Of a stretch of 64,000 nt of DNA, positions 10,411 to 21,347 are shown one piece after another. The position numbers and the translations under genes were made by a program. The notes under the pieces are model-generated. The model was given only the letters and a program-made list of their open reading frames with translations. It ran no database searches and was not told the DNA's origin. The DNA comes from Pseudomonas benzenivorans (GTDB lineage Bacteria; Pseudomonadota; Gammaproteobacteria; Pseudomonadales; Pseudomonadaceae): contig NZ_FNCT01000005.1 in NCBI RefSeq assembly GCF_900100495.1, positions 220,808-284,807 on the forward strand, written 5' to 3'. Positions within the stretch are counted from its first letter, which is position 1. Each line of letters begins with the position of its first letter.

Positions 10411-11835
10411 TCAGCCACGGGGCAGGCTCAGGCAGGCCTGCACCCCACCCGCGACATTGCCGATGCGCAGCGCGCCGCCGTGCAGCCCGGCCACCTCCTC
10501 GACGAAATTCAGCCCCAGGCCGGTGCTCTTGCGCCCGCTGGCCGGGCGCGGCAGGGAGTAGAAGCGCTCGCACAGGCGTGCCAGGGCGTACTCGGGGATC
10601 GCCTCGGCCTGGTTGAACAGGCGCAATTCGACCCGCTCGCCGCGGGCCTCGGCGCCGAAGCGCAGCAGCCCGCCGGGCGGGCTGAAGTCCAGCGCGTTGT
10701 CCAGCAGGTTGGCCAACGCCTGGCGCAGCAGGAAACGCTCGCCGCGCGCGACCAGGTCGGCGGGAATCAGGTTCTCGACCCGCAGTCCGGCCGCCTGGAT
10801 GCGCGCCGCCTGGGCCTGCAGCAGCTCCTCGGCCAGCGCGCGCAGCGGCACCGCCACCCGCTCCTCCAGGCCCTGGCGCTGCTCTACCAGGGCCAGGTTG
10901 AGCAGGCGTTCGATCAGTTGCTGCAGGCGCGCGCTCTCCTGCTCGATATTGGCGACGAAGCGCTGGCGCTGCGCAGCCGGCATCTCGCCGTCGAGCAGCT
11001 CGGCGGCGCCGCGGATGGCCGCCAGCGGGCTCTTCAGCTCGTGGGTCAGGGTGTGCACGTAGCGCTCGACGTAGGCCTTGCCCTCCAGTTCGGTGCGCAT
11101 GCGTTCGAGCGCCTGGGCCAGCTGCGCCAGCTCACCGCCGTGCAGCACCGGCAACTCGGCGCGGCGGCCCTCGCTGACCGCCTGGGCGTAGCGGGTCAGC
11201 TTGCGCAGCGCGGCGCTCAGCCACCAGGACAGCAGCCCGCCGATCAGCAGACCGAGGCCGATCAACCCGCCGCCGAGCCAGCCGAGGCGCTGCTGCGAAC
11301 GCTCGATATAGGGCTGCAGCGAGCGGTTCGGCTTGGCCACCGAGACCACCCCGATGATCCGCTCGCCGTCCCTGATCGGCGCCGCCACGTACATCACCGA
11401 GCTGTCCGGGTCATTCGGGTCTTCGCGGCTGGAGCGCGCGCCGTACTCGCCGCGCAGGGTCAGGTAGACGTCGTTCCAGCGCGAGTAGTCCTGGCCGACG
11501 GCCCCGCCAGTGGAATCGAGCAGGACGATGCCGCGGGCATCGGTGACATAGATGCGGTGGTTGACCTGGGTCTTCGCCACCCCCCAGATCTGCGCCTGCG
11601 GCCGGCGCCGGCCATAGGCCTGAAGCAGCTCGGGCAGCCGGCTCTGCGCCAGCTTGCCGGCCTTGAGCTCGTCGCCCAGGATCTCCGCCAACAGGTTGGC
11701 GGTGTCGACCAGGGTTTCCTCGGTGGACTGGCGCACGCCGGGACGGATCTCGTCCATCACCGTGCTCAGCACGAACCAGCCGGCCAGGCCGACGAACAGG
11801 AAGTAGACCAGGAAGATGCGCACCCCGAGCGGCAT
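10411..11835 (-). CDS. creC: Sensor histidine kinase CreC
   Basis: 474 residues, the same length as E. coli CreC. An N-terminal helix (residues 5-25), a periplasmic sensor region (about 30-185, with VNHRIYVTDARGIVLLDS typical of CreC), a second helix (187-207), HAMP, then the dimerisation domain with TLTHELKSPLAAIRG (phospho-acceptor H265) and a C-terminal ATPase domain ending with GLGLNFVEEVAGLHGG. The ATG at 11835 begins one base after the creB stop, so creBC is one operon; the frame stays open upstream inside creB and longer starts are rejected. It controls CreB phosphorylation in response to metabolic or cell-wall signals. Confidence 0.95.
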   Translation of the reverse strand: MPLGVRIFLVYFLFVGLAGWFVLSTVMDEIRPGVRQSTEETLVDTANLLAEILGDELKAGKLAQSRLPELLQAYGRRRPQAQIWGVAKTQVNHRIYVTDARGIVLLDSTGGAVGQDYSRWNDVYLTLRGEYGARSSREDPNDPDSSVMYVAAPIRDGERIIGVVSVAKPNRSLQPYIERSQQRLGWLGGGLIGLGLLIGGLLSWWLSAALRKLTRYAQAVSEGRRAELPVLHGGELAQLAQALERMRTELEGKAYVERYVHTLTHELKSPLAAIRGAAELLDGEMPAAQRQRFVANIEQESARLQQLIERLLNLALVEQRQGLEERVAVPLRALAEELLQAQAARIQAAGLRVENLIPADLVARGERFLLRQALANLLDNALDFSPPGGLLRFGAEARGERVELRLFNQAEAIPEYALARLCERFYSLPRPASGRKSTGLGLNFVEEVAGLHGGALRIGNVAGGVQACLSLPRG

Positions 11836-11836
11836 C

Positions 11837-12517
11837 TCAGCGCTCCGGCGTGTAGCTGTAGCCCAGGCCGCGATGGGTCTGGATCGGTTCCTGCGCCGGG
11901 GCGACCAGGCGCAGCTTGGCGCGCAGCGCCTTGATATGGCTATCGATGTTGCGCTCGTAGCCGGCCTCGGCGGGCACCCCCAGGGCATCCAGCAGCTGCT
12001 CGCGGGAGAACACCCGCTCGGGCTGGCCGAGCAGGGTCTGCAACAGGCGGAATTCGTGGCGGGTGAGGCTGAGCAACTGCTCGTGGTAGTGAATCTGCGC
12101 GCGCAGCGGGTCGACCCGAAACGCACCGGCGCGCGCGGCGCGGGCGGGTTCGCGCGGCGCCACGCGCTTGAGGATGGCCTTGACCCGCGCCGCCACCTCG
12201 CGCGGGCTGAACGGCTTGACCACGTAATCGTCGGCGCCGATCTCCAGTCCCACCACCCGGTCGACTTCCTCGCTGCGGGCGGTGAGGAAGATCACCGGCA
12301 CCTCGGAAAATCGCCGCAGGCGCTTGCACGCCTCGAAGCCGCTGATGTCCGGCAGGCCGACATCGAGGATCACCAGGTCGAACGGCTCGCGCGCCAGCAG
12401 CTCCAGCGCCGCGCCGGCCAGGCCCAGCCAGCGGGTGGCGAAGCCCTCGGCCTGCAGGGCGTAGACCAGGGTATCGGCAATCGCGGCTTCATCTTCGACG
12501 ATCAGAATGTGCGGCAT
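11837..12517 (-). CDS. creB: Two-component response regulator CreB
   Basis: 226 residues, OmpR/PhoB class. The receiver domain has the acidic pair ED (residues 8-9), phospho-acceptor D52 in VILDVGLPD, T79 and K101 (VVKPFSPRE). The winged-helix domain occupies about 130-226 with YERNIDSHIKALRAKL. CreB activates creD through direct repeats of TTCAC in E. coli; I do not see a clear copy of that tag before creD here. First gene of the cre cluster. Confidence 0.95.
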   Translation of the reverse strand: MPHILIVEDEAAIADTLVYALQAEGFATRWLGLAGAALELLAREPFDLVILDVGLPDISGFEACKRLRRFSEVPVIFLTARSEEVDRVVGLEIGADDYVVKPFSPREVAARVKAILKRVAPREPARAARAGAFRVDPLRAQIHYHEQLLSLTRHEFRLLQTLLGQPERVFSREQLLDALGVPAEAGYERNIDSHIKALRAKLRLVAPAQEPIQTHRGLGYSYTPER

Positions 12518-12625
12518 CGGCGTCCTGCTCGCTGGCGGTCACGGCCGGCAGACTGCGTCAGGGCGGACGCAGCGTCAAGGCTTGGCGCAGTCGCGCTCCG
12601 ACCAGAAGCACTAGACGCGACACCT

Positions 12626-12833
12626 CTGTGGGAGGGGCTTTAGCCGCGATCGGCACAAGCCGCCAAAGCTCGGGCGGGTTAGCGGCGCAGGACAGCGGGC
12701 TCAGGCACACCTCCGCCTTCTGCGCGCCGCGTAACCCGCCGCTGCGATGGCCCGGTCGCGCGCCATGCTGGGTTACGGCGCCTTCCTGTCGTACAACCTT
12801 GCAACACCCGGACAGGCGCCTAACCCACCCTAC
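12626..12833. repeat. Composite intergenic repeats upstream of creB
   Basis: The gap from 12518 to 12853 (336 bases) holds no gene. It contains a REP-like unit CTGTGGGAGGGGCTTTAGCC at 12626-12645, of the kind common in Pseudomonas, then two palindromes: GGCGGGTTA (12673-12681) with TAACCCGCC (12732-12740), and TGGGTTA (12769-12775) with TAACCCA (12821-12827), ending CCACCCTAC. These belong to the GTAGGGTGGGTTA repeat family seen elsewhere in the window. Confidence 0.6.
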
Positions 12834-12853
12834 CAAAGCCCTTGATTAGCCCT

Positions 12854-14884
12854 TCAACCCAACTGGAAGCGCCCGGTGTTCTGCGCCAGCCCCTCGCTGC
12901 CGCGGCGCAGTTGCTCGGCGGCGCTGCTCACCGCCTGGGCGCCGTCGAGCAGGGCGCTGGCGCCCTGGTCGACCTGCTGGATATTGCCGCTGACCTCGTC
13001 GGCGGTGGCCGCCTGCTGCTCGGCGGCGGTGGCGATCTGCGCCAGGCGGTCGCTGACCCGCTGCACCGACTCGACGATCCCGGCCAGATCCTCGCCCATC
13101 GCCAGCACGCTGCCGACATCGCCCTCGGCCTGGCGCACCGCCTCCTCCATCAGGGTCACCGACTGGCCGACCACCTTGTGCAGGTCGGCCACGGTCTGGG
13201 CGATCTCCGCAGTGGAGTTCTGCGTGCGCTGGGACAGACTGCGCACCTCGTCGGCGACCACGGCGAAACCGCGGCCCTGCTCGCCGGCCCGCGCCGCCTC
13301 GATGGCGGCGTTGAGCGCCAGCAGGTTGGTCTGCTCGGCGATGCCCTTGATCACATCGACCACCCGGGTGATCTGCTCGGTCTGCTGGCGCAGCTGCTGC
13401 AGGGTCGCCGCGCTGTCGCCCAGGCGGCTGCTGAGCTGGCGCATGCTGGAGCTGGTGCGGGCGCTGCGCTGGTTGCTCTGGTTGGCGATCTCGCGGGTCT
13501 GCCCGGCCTCGACCGCCGCCTCCTCGCAGCTCTGCGCCACGCTCTGCGCGGTGGCGGCCATCTGCGTGGCGGCGGTGGCGATCTGGCTCATCTGCCCCTG
13601 CTGCTGCTCGACCGCCGCCAGGGCGCTCTGCGCCTGGCTGCTGAGCACCTGCACGGTGCCGCCAAGATTCTGGCTCTCGCGGTTGACCCCCTGCAGCGAG
13701 TCGCGCAACTGCGCCACGGCGGCGTTCAGCGCGCCGGCGATGCTCGCCAGGTCATCCTCGCCATGCACCTGCATGCGCACCCGCAGGTCGCCGTCGCGCA
13801 GGCCCTCGGCGGCCTCGATGATCCCGGCGGTGCTGCGGCGGATCGAGGCGTTCAGGCACAGCAGCACATAGAGCGCCAGCGCGGTGAGCAGGCCGAAGGC
13901 ACCGATCACCTCCAGCATGGCGACCTGCGCCTGCTGGCGGTAATCGCCCAGCGCCTGGGCGAACTGCTGGTAGAGCGCCGCCTGCAACGCCACCAGCTGC
14001 GCCTGCAGGGCATCCACCCGCTGGGTGAATTGCGCCGGGCTCAGGGCCATCGGGCTGGCCTCGAACATGTCGCGGTCGATCTCGGCGAAAAACTCCTGCA
14101 TGCCCTGCTCGGCCTCGGAGAACGGCGCCTGCAGCTGCTCGGCGGCCGCCGAATCGTGCTGGCCGAGGGTGGCGCGGGCCTTGACCAACTGCCCGTGCGA
14201 CTCGTCCAGGGCGCGGCGCAGGTCGCGGACCAGCACCCGGCTCTGCAGGGTGAAATGCTGCGAGACCACCGCCCCGTAGCCATGGCTGGCGAAGCTGCCG
14301 AGGTTCTCCAGCAGCCGCGGCAGGGTGAAGGTCAGCTGCTCCATCATCAGGTAGCTGTCGAGGTTCGGGTCGAGAATCAGGCCGCTGTCGGTGGCCAGCT
14401 GCTCGCGCAGCGCCATCAGCTGCAAGAGGGTCTTTTGGTAACGCTCGAGGGCATCCGGTAGCGCCAATTTTCCCACGGCCGTCACCGCCAAGCCGGCGCG
14501 CAAGCCTTGCAGGGCGCTCAACTGTTCACGCGCCTGGGCGCTCGACGCGGTACTTTCCAGCTGCGCCGCGGCCTGCTGCAGGGCTTCGTCGAGGGCGCCG
14601 GCGCGTTGCTGCAACAGCGCCTCGGCCGGCTTGTCGGTGCCCTTCCAGCGCGCCAGCAGGCTGCGCTGCTCGAGCAGCGCCTGCTGCACCGACCCCAGCG
14701 CCTGCACCCCGCGCATGCCTTCCAGCTCGCGGTCGATCAGGCTCAGGCGCGCCAGGTGATCGGTGCTGATCACCCACAACGCATAGCCCAACGGCAGGGC
14801 GAACAAGACGAACAGCAGCTGAAACTTGCGTGCGAAGCTGAACCGCTCCAGCAGGCGCACCCCCGGCTTGAGTACTCCAGTCAT
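12854..14884 (-). CDS. Methyl-accepting chemotaxis protein
   Basis: 676 residues. An N-terminal membrane helix ([20 protein letters not shown]) is followed by a long helical periplasmic ligand-binding region (about 45-325) and a second helix ([12 protein letters not shown] region after [12 protein letters not shown], about 330-355). A HAMP domain follows ([18 protein letters not shown]), then the cytoplasmic signalling hairpin with the conserved tip [20 protein letters not shown] and [18 protein letters not shown]. It controls CheA/CheW at the membrane. The signal it detects is unknown, no che genes are nearby, and there is no C-terminal CheR-binding pentapeptide. The sensor domain is all-helical, not a dCache fold. 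Confidence 0.93.
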   Translation of the reverse strand: MTGVLKPGVRLLERFSFARKFQLLFVLFALPLGYALWVISTDHLARLSLIDRELEGMRGVQALGSVQQALLEQRSLLARWKGTDKPAEALLQQRAGALDEALQQAAAQLESTASSAQAREQLSALQGLRAGLAVTAVGKLALPDALERYQKTLLQLMALREQLATDSGLILDPNLDSYLMMEQLTFTLPRLLENLGSFASHGYGAVVSQHFTLQSRVLVRDLRRALDESHGQLVKARATLGQHDSAAAEQLQAPFSEAEQGMQEFFAEIDRDMFEASPMALSPAQFTQRVDALQAQLVALQAALYQQFAQALGDYRQQAQVAMLEVIGAFGLLTALALYVLLCLNASIRRSTAGIIEAAEGLRDGDLRVRMQVHGEDDLASIAGALNAAVAQLRDSLQGVNRESQNLGGTVQVLSSQAQSALAAVEQQQGQMSQIATAATQMAATAQSVAQSCEEAAVEAGQTREIANQSNQRSARTSSSMRQLSSRLGDSAATLQQLRQQTEQITRVVDVIKGIAEQTNLLALNAAIEAARAGEQGRGFAVVADEVRSLSQRTQNSTAEIAQTVADLHKVVGQSVTLMEEAVRQAEGDVGSVLAMGEDLAGIVESVQRVSDRLAQIATAAEQQAATADEVSGNIQQVDQGASALLDGAQAVSSAAEQLRRGSEGLAQNTGRFQLG

Positions 14885-15021
14885 AACGACACCTCAACGA
14901 GTCCACCCACACCTGGCAACAGGTGCGGCAAAGGACGACATCAAGCAAGAATTACGCCGGGCTACTCAGGTCGACCTGTGCGAACAGCACGGCGGCTGCC
15001 TGCAGCATAGAACAAGGTCTT

Positions 15022-15522
15022 TCAGCACTGCGGCCGGGCGGCAATATAACGCTGCGCCGGATTGATGGCCGCATCGAATTCGCGCAACGCGCTGGCGCCG
15101 ATCAGCAACGGATAGTCGAAATGGCTGCGGTCGGTGAGGTTGACCTCGACGGTGCGCGCCTCGCCGCCCAGGCAGATTTCCATGTCGACCACCGGACGCC
15201 TGGCCACCGCGGGGCGGCTGGCCGAACCCTGCTCCTCGGCGCGGCTCTTGATTTCGCTGATCCGCGCCAGGGGCCGTTCGTACAGGGTGTCATCGGCACT
15301 CGCGGTGGCCAGGCGGAAGCGCACCCACTCCTCGCCGTCGCGCTCGAAGCGCTGGATATCCTTGCTCGACAGCGAGGCGGTCATCGCCCCGGTGTCCATC
15401 TTGGCCTTCAGGGTCTGGCCGATTTGCGGCAGTTTGATGTATTCGTAGCGCCCGTAGAGGGTCGGTTGATTGGCCAGCGCCGGCATGGCGAGCAGGGTCA
15501 ATAAGGCAGCGACGATCTTCAT
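15022..15522 (-). CDS. Exported retropepsin-like / ATP-dependent zinc protease family protein (PF05618)
   Basis: 166 residues with a Sec signal peptide (MKIVAALLTLLAMPALA, cleavage about residue 17). The mature domain shows KMDTGAMTASL (D43-T-G), the aspartic-protease-like signature of the family often annotated as 'ATP-dependent zinc protease', and ends with DYPLLIGASALREFDAAINP. It is the periplasmic version of the RimB fold; a cytoplasmic paralogue is encoded at 33415. The start at 15522 is chosen for the signal peptide, the upstream frame being open to 15915. Peptidase activity is inferred from the DTG motif. Confidence 0.82.
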   Translation of the reverse strand: MKIVAALLTLLAMPALANQPTLYGRYEYIKLPQIGQTLKAKMDTGAMTASLSSKDIQRFERDGEEWVRFRLATASADDTLYERPLARISEIKSRAEEQGSASRPAVARRPVVDMEICLGGEARTVEVNLTDRSHFDYPLLIGASALREFDAAINPAQRYIAARPQC

Positions 15523-15667
15523 CCCAGGTAGTGCTCCGTGAAAACTCCACGGACTCCGACTGGCTCGGATGCAGATGGTTCGACCGGCTGTCGGCCCGAG
15601 GCCCGGCTTGGACTCCACCGCGCGCCTGCCTATCATGGGCGCGCCCGCGCACGATCGAGGAGTTCCC

Positions 15668-16618
15668 ATGCGCCCCCTGCTCACCGGCCTGAGCGTCACC
15701 CTGCTGCTGTTGCTCAACACCCTGAGCCTGATCGGCCCGTTGCTGCTGATCGCCCTGGGCAAGTTCATGCTGCCCGGCAAGGCGCAGAAAGCCGCCTGTT
15801 CGCGCGGGGTGATGTGGGTGGCCGAGACCTGGGCCGAGCTGAACAAGCGGATCTTCGCCGCCCTGCTGCCGACCGTCTGGGACATCCGCGGCGGCGCCGA
15901 GCTGCGCCGCGACACCTCCTACCTGGTGATCAGCAACCACCAGTCCTGGGTCGACATCCCGGCGCTGGTGCAGGCGCTCAACCGCAAGGCGCCCTACTTC
16001 AAGTTCTTCCTCAAGCAGCAGTTGATCTGGGTGCCCTTGCTCGGCCTGGCCTTCTGGGCGCTGGACTACCCGTTCATGAAGCGCCACTCCAAGGCCCTGC
16101 TGGCCAAGCACCCGGAGCTGGCCGGCGAGGACCTGGAAATCACCAAGCGCGCCTGCGCGAAGTTCAAGGAGCTGCCGGTGACCGTGGTCAACTACCTCGA
16201 AGGCACCCGCTTCACCCCGGCCAAGCAAGCCGCCCAGGGCTCGCCCTACCGCTACCTGCTCAAACCCAAGGCCGGCGGCGTGGCCTTCGTCCTCGCCGCC
16301 CTGGGCGAACGGCTGGACGCGGTGCTGGACGTCACCCTGGTCTACCCGGGCGCGCGGATTCCCGGGTTCTGGGGGCTGATCAGCGGCCAGGTGCCGAAGG
16401 TCATCGTCGATATCCAGACCCGCGCCCTCGACCCGGCGCTGTGGCAGGGCGACTACCAGAACGATGCGCAGTTTCGCCAGTACCTGCAGGCCTGGGTCAG
16501 CCGGCTGTGGGACGAGAAGGACGCGCGCATCGCCGCCCTGCGCGACGAAGCGCAGCGACCCACCGGTAGCCAACATGCCCCCGGTCGCGGCAAGACCAAC
16601 GAGGGTGCGCGCGCCTGA
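15668..16618 (+). CDS. YihG-type 1-acyl-glycerol-3-phosphate acyltransferase
   Basis: 316 residues. An N-terminal membrane helix (TGLSVTLLLLLNTLSLIGPLLLIAL) anchors it in the inner membrane. The acyltransferase HX4D motif is ISNHQSWVDIP (H91, D96), and the second block is VNYLEGTRFTPAK. These identify a PlsC-superfamily lysophosphatidate acyltransferase of the YihG group (E. coli YihG is about 310 residues), which tunes phospholipid acyl composition. GAGGAG (15657-15662) precedes the ATG by five bases. dbpA follows on the same strand 36 bases later. Confidence 0.9.
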   Translation: MRPLLTGLSVTLLLLLNTLSLIGPLLLIALGKFMLPGKAQKAACSRGVMWVAETWAELNKRIFAALLPTVWDIRGGAELRRDTSYLVISNHQSWVDIPALVQALNRKAPYFKFFLKQQLIWVPLLGLAFWALDYPFMKRHSKALLAKHPELAGEDLEITKRACAKFKELPVTVVNYLEGTRFTPAKQAAQGSPYRYLLKPKAGGVAFVLAALGERLDAVLDVTLVYPGARIPGFWGLISGQVPKVIVDIQTRALDPALWQGDYQNDAQFRQYLQAWVSRLWDEKDARIAALRDEAQRPTGSQHAPGRGKTNEGARA

Positions 16619-16654
16619 TACACTGCGCGCCATTTCGATTCGCAGGCCCCTACC

Positions 16655-18034
<1,380 letters not shown>

Positions 18035-18069
18035 GGCAGGACAGCTCCGCCAGCCTGCGCGCTCGGTTG

Positions 18070-18142
18070 GTAGGGTGCGCCATGCGCACCAGGTACCCGT
18101 TGCCAATGGTGCGCACAACCTAGGCGGCCCCGCACACCCTAC
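18070..18142. repeat. Short GTAGGGTG...CACCCTAC repeat
   Basis: 73 bases bounded by GTAGGGTG (18070-18077) and CACCCTAC (18135-18142), with inner GCGC palindromes. Same ends as the copy at 41212-41301. It follows dbpA in non-coding DNA. Confidence 0.6.
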
Positions 18143-18290
18143 GCCGGCCACCAGTAACCGGACCGGATGATAGCCAAGCGCCGCAAGGGCACCCGCCCTT
18201 GCCGCAGCCCCGCCCTTCGGCAATCATGAAACCTCCAGTCGGCTGTCGCCGGCATCCTCTTGGCGCCCGTTGCCGCGGGCGCCGCGCTAA

Positions 18291-18473
18291 CGGGCATGCC
18301 GCGAGAGCCCCCGAATCATGAAAGCCTGCGTGGCATGCCCGCTTCCCTCATCCGGCGCTTCGCGCCACCTTGACCCACAGGGATGTGGCGAATGCGGCAC
18401 TCCCGCCGGGAGCGGGAGCCGCCTGCCGGAGGGAGAAGGATAAAGGAGGTCGTCGCTGCGCGACTCTCACGCT
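18291..18473. repeat. Dispersed repeat, family B, copy 1
   Basis: Begins CGGGCATGCC and contains GGGCATGCC (18292-18300) / GGCATGCCC (18332-18340), then the core CCCTCATCCGGCGCTTCGCG and, after an extra internal stretch, GGAGGGAGAAGG and CGTCGCTGCGCGACTCTCACG. It ends directly at the AAGGAG of the next gene. Copies 2 and 3 are near 55.2 and 60.1 kb. Together with the 18070-18142 repeat it fills most of the 452-base gap 18035-18486, which holds no gene. Confidence 0.7.
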
Positions 18474-18486
18474 AAGGAGCCGCCGC

Positions 18487-19929
18487 ATGTTCGAGGCGTT
18501 CGCCACACTCAAACGGCACTTCGCCGCCCTGCGCAGCGAGGCCGAGCACTGGTCGCTGCGCTATGTCTGCGCGGACCACCAGCAGCTGGCGATGCGCAAG
18601 CGGGTGGCCGAGCCGCCGCGGTTCAGTCGCGACCAGGGCGCCATGCTCAGCGTCCGGCTGGCCGGGGTCGAGGCCTACGCGGCGACCAGCGACCTGTCGC
18701 ACCAGGGCCTACAGGCCGCGCTGGAACGGGCCACGCAGATGGCTCGGCGGATCGCCCCGCAGGCCCTGCTCGACCTGCGCGAGCTGGCGCCCTCCGAGGC
18801 CCGCGGCGAGTACCTGTCGCCCGGCCTGGAGCAGGCCTTCCCATCCATCGCCGAGTGCTACCAGTTGCTGGCTGCCGAGTCCGCCGCGGTGCCCAGCGAC
18901 CCGCGCCTGGTCAACTGGCGGGTCGGCCTCGATTTGACCCAGGTCGAGCAGCTCTACCTCAACAACAGTGGCGCCGAGTTGCGCCAGGCCCAGCGCTTCG
19001 TCTACCCGCAGCTGAGCGTCACCGCCTACGACGGCCAGGACAGCCAGACCCGCCACCTCGGCGCCGCCCACCTCGGCCAGCAAGGCGGCGCCGAGGCGCT
19101 CGCACGCCTGGGCCTGATCGGCGCCGCGCCGCGGGTCGCCGAGCAGGCCCTGCAACTGCTGCTGGCGCCCAACACCCCGAGCGGTGCGCGCGACCTGCTG
19201 CTGATGCCGGACCAGATGATCCTGCAGCTGCACGAGTCGATCGGCCACCCGCTGGAGCTGGATCGCATCCTCGGCGACGAGCGCAACTTCGCCGGCACCA
19301 GCTTCGTCACGCAGAGCGACTTCGGCCGCCTGCAGTACGGTTCCAGCCTGCTCAACGTGACCTTCGACCCGGATATCCCCGAGGAGCTGGCCAGCTACGC
19401 CCATGACGACGACGGTAGCCCGGCCAGCAAGCAGTACCTGATCCGCGACGGCCTGCTGCTGCGCCCGCTGGGCGGCGCCCTGTCGCAATTTCGCAGCGGC
19501 CTGCCGGGGGTGGCAGGCAGCCGCGCCAGCAGCTGGAACCGCGCGCCGATCGACCGCATGGCCAACCTCAATATCGAGCCGGGCACGCACAGCCTGGAAC
19601 AACTGGTCGCCGGCATCGAGCACGGCATCCTGATGGCCAGCAACCGCTCCTGGTCGATCGACGACGCGCGCAACAAGTTCCAGTTCGGCTGCGAGTGGGG
19701 CCAGCTGATCGAGCACGGCGAGCTGCGCGGGGTGGTCAAGAACCCCAACTACCGCGGCACCTCCAGCCAGTTCTGGCGCTCGCTCACGGCGGTCGGCGAC
19801 GCCGCCACCCGCGAGGTGCTCGGCACCCCGCACTGCGGCAAGGGCGAACCCAACCAGGTGATCCGCGTCGGCCACGCCACCCCGGCCTGCGTGTTCAGCC
19901 AGGTCGACGTGTTCGGCGGAGCAGCCTGA
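18487..19929 (+). CDS. TldD-like metalloprotease subunit
   Basis: 480 residues, TldD/PmbA (modulator of DNA gyrase) family. It carries the zinc-binding HExxxH motif as HESIGHPLE (H249, E250, H254), where canonical TldD has HEACGH, and the downstream glycine-rich RASSWNRAPIDRMANL block typical of the family. TldD pairs with TldE/PmbA to form a cytoplasmic peptidase that degrades or matures unfolded or modified peptides. The partner follows with a TGATG overlap. The ATG at 18487 is supported by AAGGAG (18474-18479) seven bases upstream. This pair looks divergent from the housekeeping TldD-PmbA; its substrate is unknown. Confidence 0.88.
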   Translation: MFEAFATLKRHFAALRSEAEHWSLRYVCADHQQLAMRKRVAEPPRFSRDQGAMLSVRLAGVEAYAATSDLSHQGLQAALERATQMARRIAPQALLDLRELAPSEARGEYLSPGLEQAFPSIAECYQLLAAESAAVPSDPRLVNWRVGLDLTQVEQLYLNNSGAELRQAQRFVYPQLSVTAYDGQDSQTRHLGAAHLGQQGGAEALARLGLIGAAPRVAEQALQLLLAPNTPSGARDLLLMPDQMILQLHESIGHPLELDRILGDERNFAGTSFVTQSDFGRLQYGSSLLNVTFDPDIPEELASYAHDDDGSPASKQYLIRDGLLLRPLGGALSQFRSGLPGVAGSRASSWNRAPIDRMANLNIEPGTHSLEQLVAGIEHGILMASNRSWSIDDARNKFQFGCEWGQLIEHGELRGVVKNPNYRGTSSQFWRSLTAVGDAATREVLGTPHCGKGEPNQVIRVGHATPACVFSQVDVFGGAA

Positions 19930-21254
19930 TGGACAACCTGAGCCAATTCGAGGCCCTCGCCGAGTGGCTGCGCGGCGCACTGAGCGCCGGCGAAGAATTC
20001 AGCCTCGGCTACAGCAGCGAATCCTCCGAGTTCATCCGCTTCAACCGGGCCAAGGTGCGCCAGGCCGGCCAGGTGCAGCAGACCAGCCTGAGCCTGCAAC
20101 TGATCCGCGACGGCCGCCATGCCGAGCTGCAGCTCAGCCTCGCCGGCACGCCCCGGGAGGACCGCCAGCGCCTGGCCGATGCCCTGGCGCAGCTGCGCCA
20201 GACCCTGCCGCTGTTGCCGGCCGATCCCTACCTGCAGTTCAACCGCGAGGCCTGGCACAGCCAGGTGCTGCAGCTCGAAGCGCTGCCGGACAGCGCCGCG
20301 CTGCTCGAGCAGATCGGCCAGGCCGCCGGCGACCTGGACCTGGTCGGTTTCTACGCCGCCGGCCCGCTCAGCCGCGGCTTCGCCAGCTCCAGCGGGGCCT
20401 TCGGCTGGCACCAGGCGAGCAGCTTCAATTTCGACTGGAGCCTGTTCCACGCCAACGGCCAGGCCGTCAAGGCGCAGTACGCCGGCCAGAACTGGCAGCC
20501 GGAGCAGTTCGCCCGGCGCCTGCAGCAGGCGCGCGAACAACTGGCCTACCTGGGCCGGCCCGCCCGCACCCTGGAGCCCGGCGCCTACCGCGCCTACCTG
20601 GCGCCCGCCGCCCTGCAGGAAATCCTCGAACTGCTCGGCTGGGGCGGCTTCTCCGCCCGCGCCCTGGCCGACAGGGACAGCCCGCTGCAGCGCCTGCACG
20701 CCGGCGAGGCCCGCCTCAGCCCACTGCTGCAGCTCCACGAACAGGTCAGAGGCGCCCTCACCCCGGGCTTCTCCAGCGAGGGCTATCCGCGCCGCGACCT
20801 AGAATTGATCCGCGCCGGGCAACCCGGCGAAACCCTGGTCAGCGCCCGCAGCGCCGCCGAATACGGCCTGCCGGCCAACGGCGCCAGCCCCTGGGAAAGC
20901 CCCGAATCGCTGACCATGGCCGGCGGCGAACTGGCCCAGGAGGACATCCTCGCCCGCCTCGGCAGCGGCCTGTACATCGGCAACCTCTGGTACCTCAACT
21001 ACTCCGACCGCCCGGCCGCGCGCATCACCGGCATGACCCGCTTCGCCAGCTTCTGGGTCGAGCACGGGCGGATCCAGGCGCCGCTGGCCAGCATGCGCTT
21101 CGACGACAGCCTCTACGACCTGCTCGGCAGCCAGCTCGAAGCACTGACCCGCGAACGCGAGCTGAGCCTGTCCACCAGCACCTACCGGCAGCGCCACCAC
21201 GGCTCGAGCCTGCTACCCGGCGCCCTGCTCAGTCGCCTCACTCTGACCCTCTAG
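19929..21254 (+). CDS. TldE/PmbA-like protease partner subunit
   Basis: 441 residues, the non-catalytic TldE-type member of the pair: it aligns in plan with the upstream protein (N-terminal FSLGYSSESSEFIRFNRAKV, C-terminal YIGNLWYLNYSDRPAARITGMTRF, which is the family's 'NxxY.D' region) but has no HExxxH. The ATG overlaps the TldD stop codon (TGATG), implying coupled translation and 1:1 assembly. No obvious peptide substrate gene is next to it. Confidence 0.85.
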   Translation: MDNLSQFEALAEWLRGALSAGEEFSLGYSSESSEFIRFNRAKVRQAGQVQQTSLSLQLIRDGRHAELQLSLAGTPREDRQRLADALAQLRQTLPLLPADPYLQFNREAWHSQVLQLEALPDSAALLEQIGQAAGDLDLVGFYAAGPLSRGFASSSGAFGWHQASSFNFDWSLFHANGQAVKAQYAGQNWQPEQFARRLQQAREQLAYLGRPARTLEPGAYRAYLAPAALQEILELLGWGGFSARALADRDSPLQRLHAGEARLSPLLQLHEQVRGALTPGFSSEGYPRRDLELIRAGQPGETLVSARSAAEYGLPANGASPWESPESLTMAGGELAQEDILARLGSGLYIGNLWYLNYSDRPAARITGMTRFASFWVEHGRIQAPLASMRFDDSLYDLLGSQLEALTRERELSLSTSTYRQRHHGSSLLPGALLSRLTLTL

Positions 21255-21293
21255 ACAGGGCCTTTTCCAAGGTCAGTAGCCCGCGCCACGGCC

Positions 21294-21313
21294 CCGTAGG
21301 GCGGGTGCAACCC
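21294..21313. repeat. Short GTAGGGCGGGTGCAACCCGCC palindrome
   Basis: A single palindromic unit with GGCGGGT-type and ACCCGCC-type arms in the gap between the convergent TldE-like and solute-binding genes. Related to the second unit at about 7828-7850. Confidence 0.4.
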
Positions 21314-21347
21314 GCCACCCTCGGCCAGGTGGGAGGAAGACCCGCGA

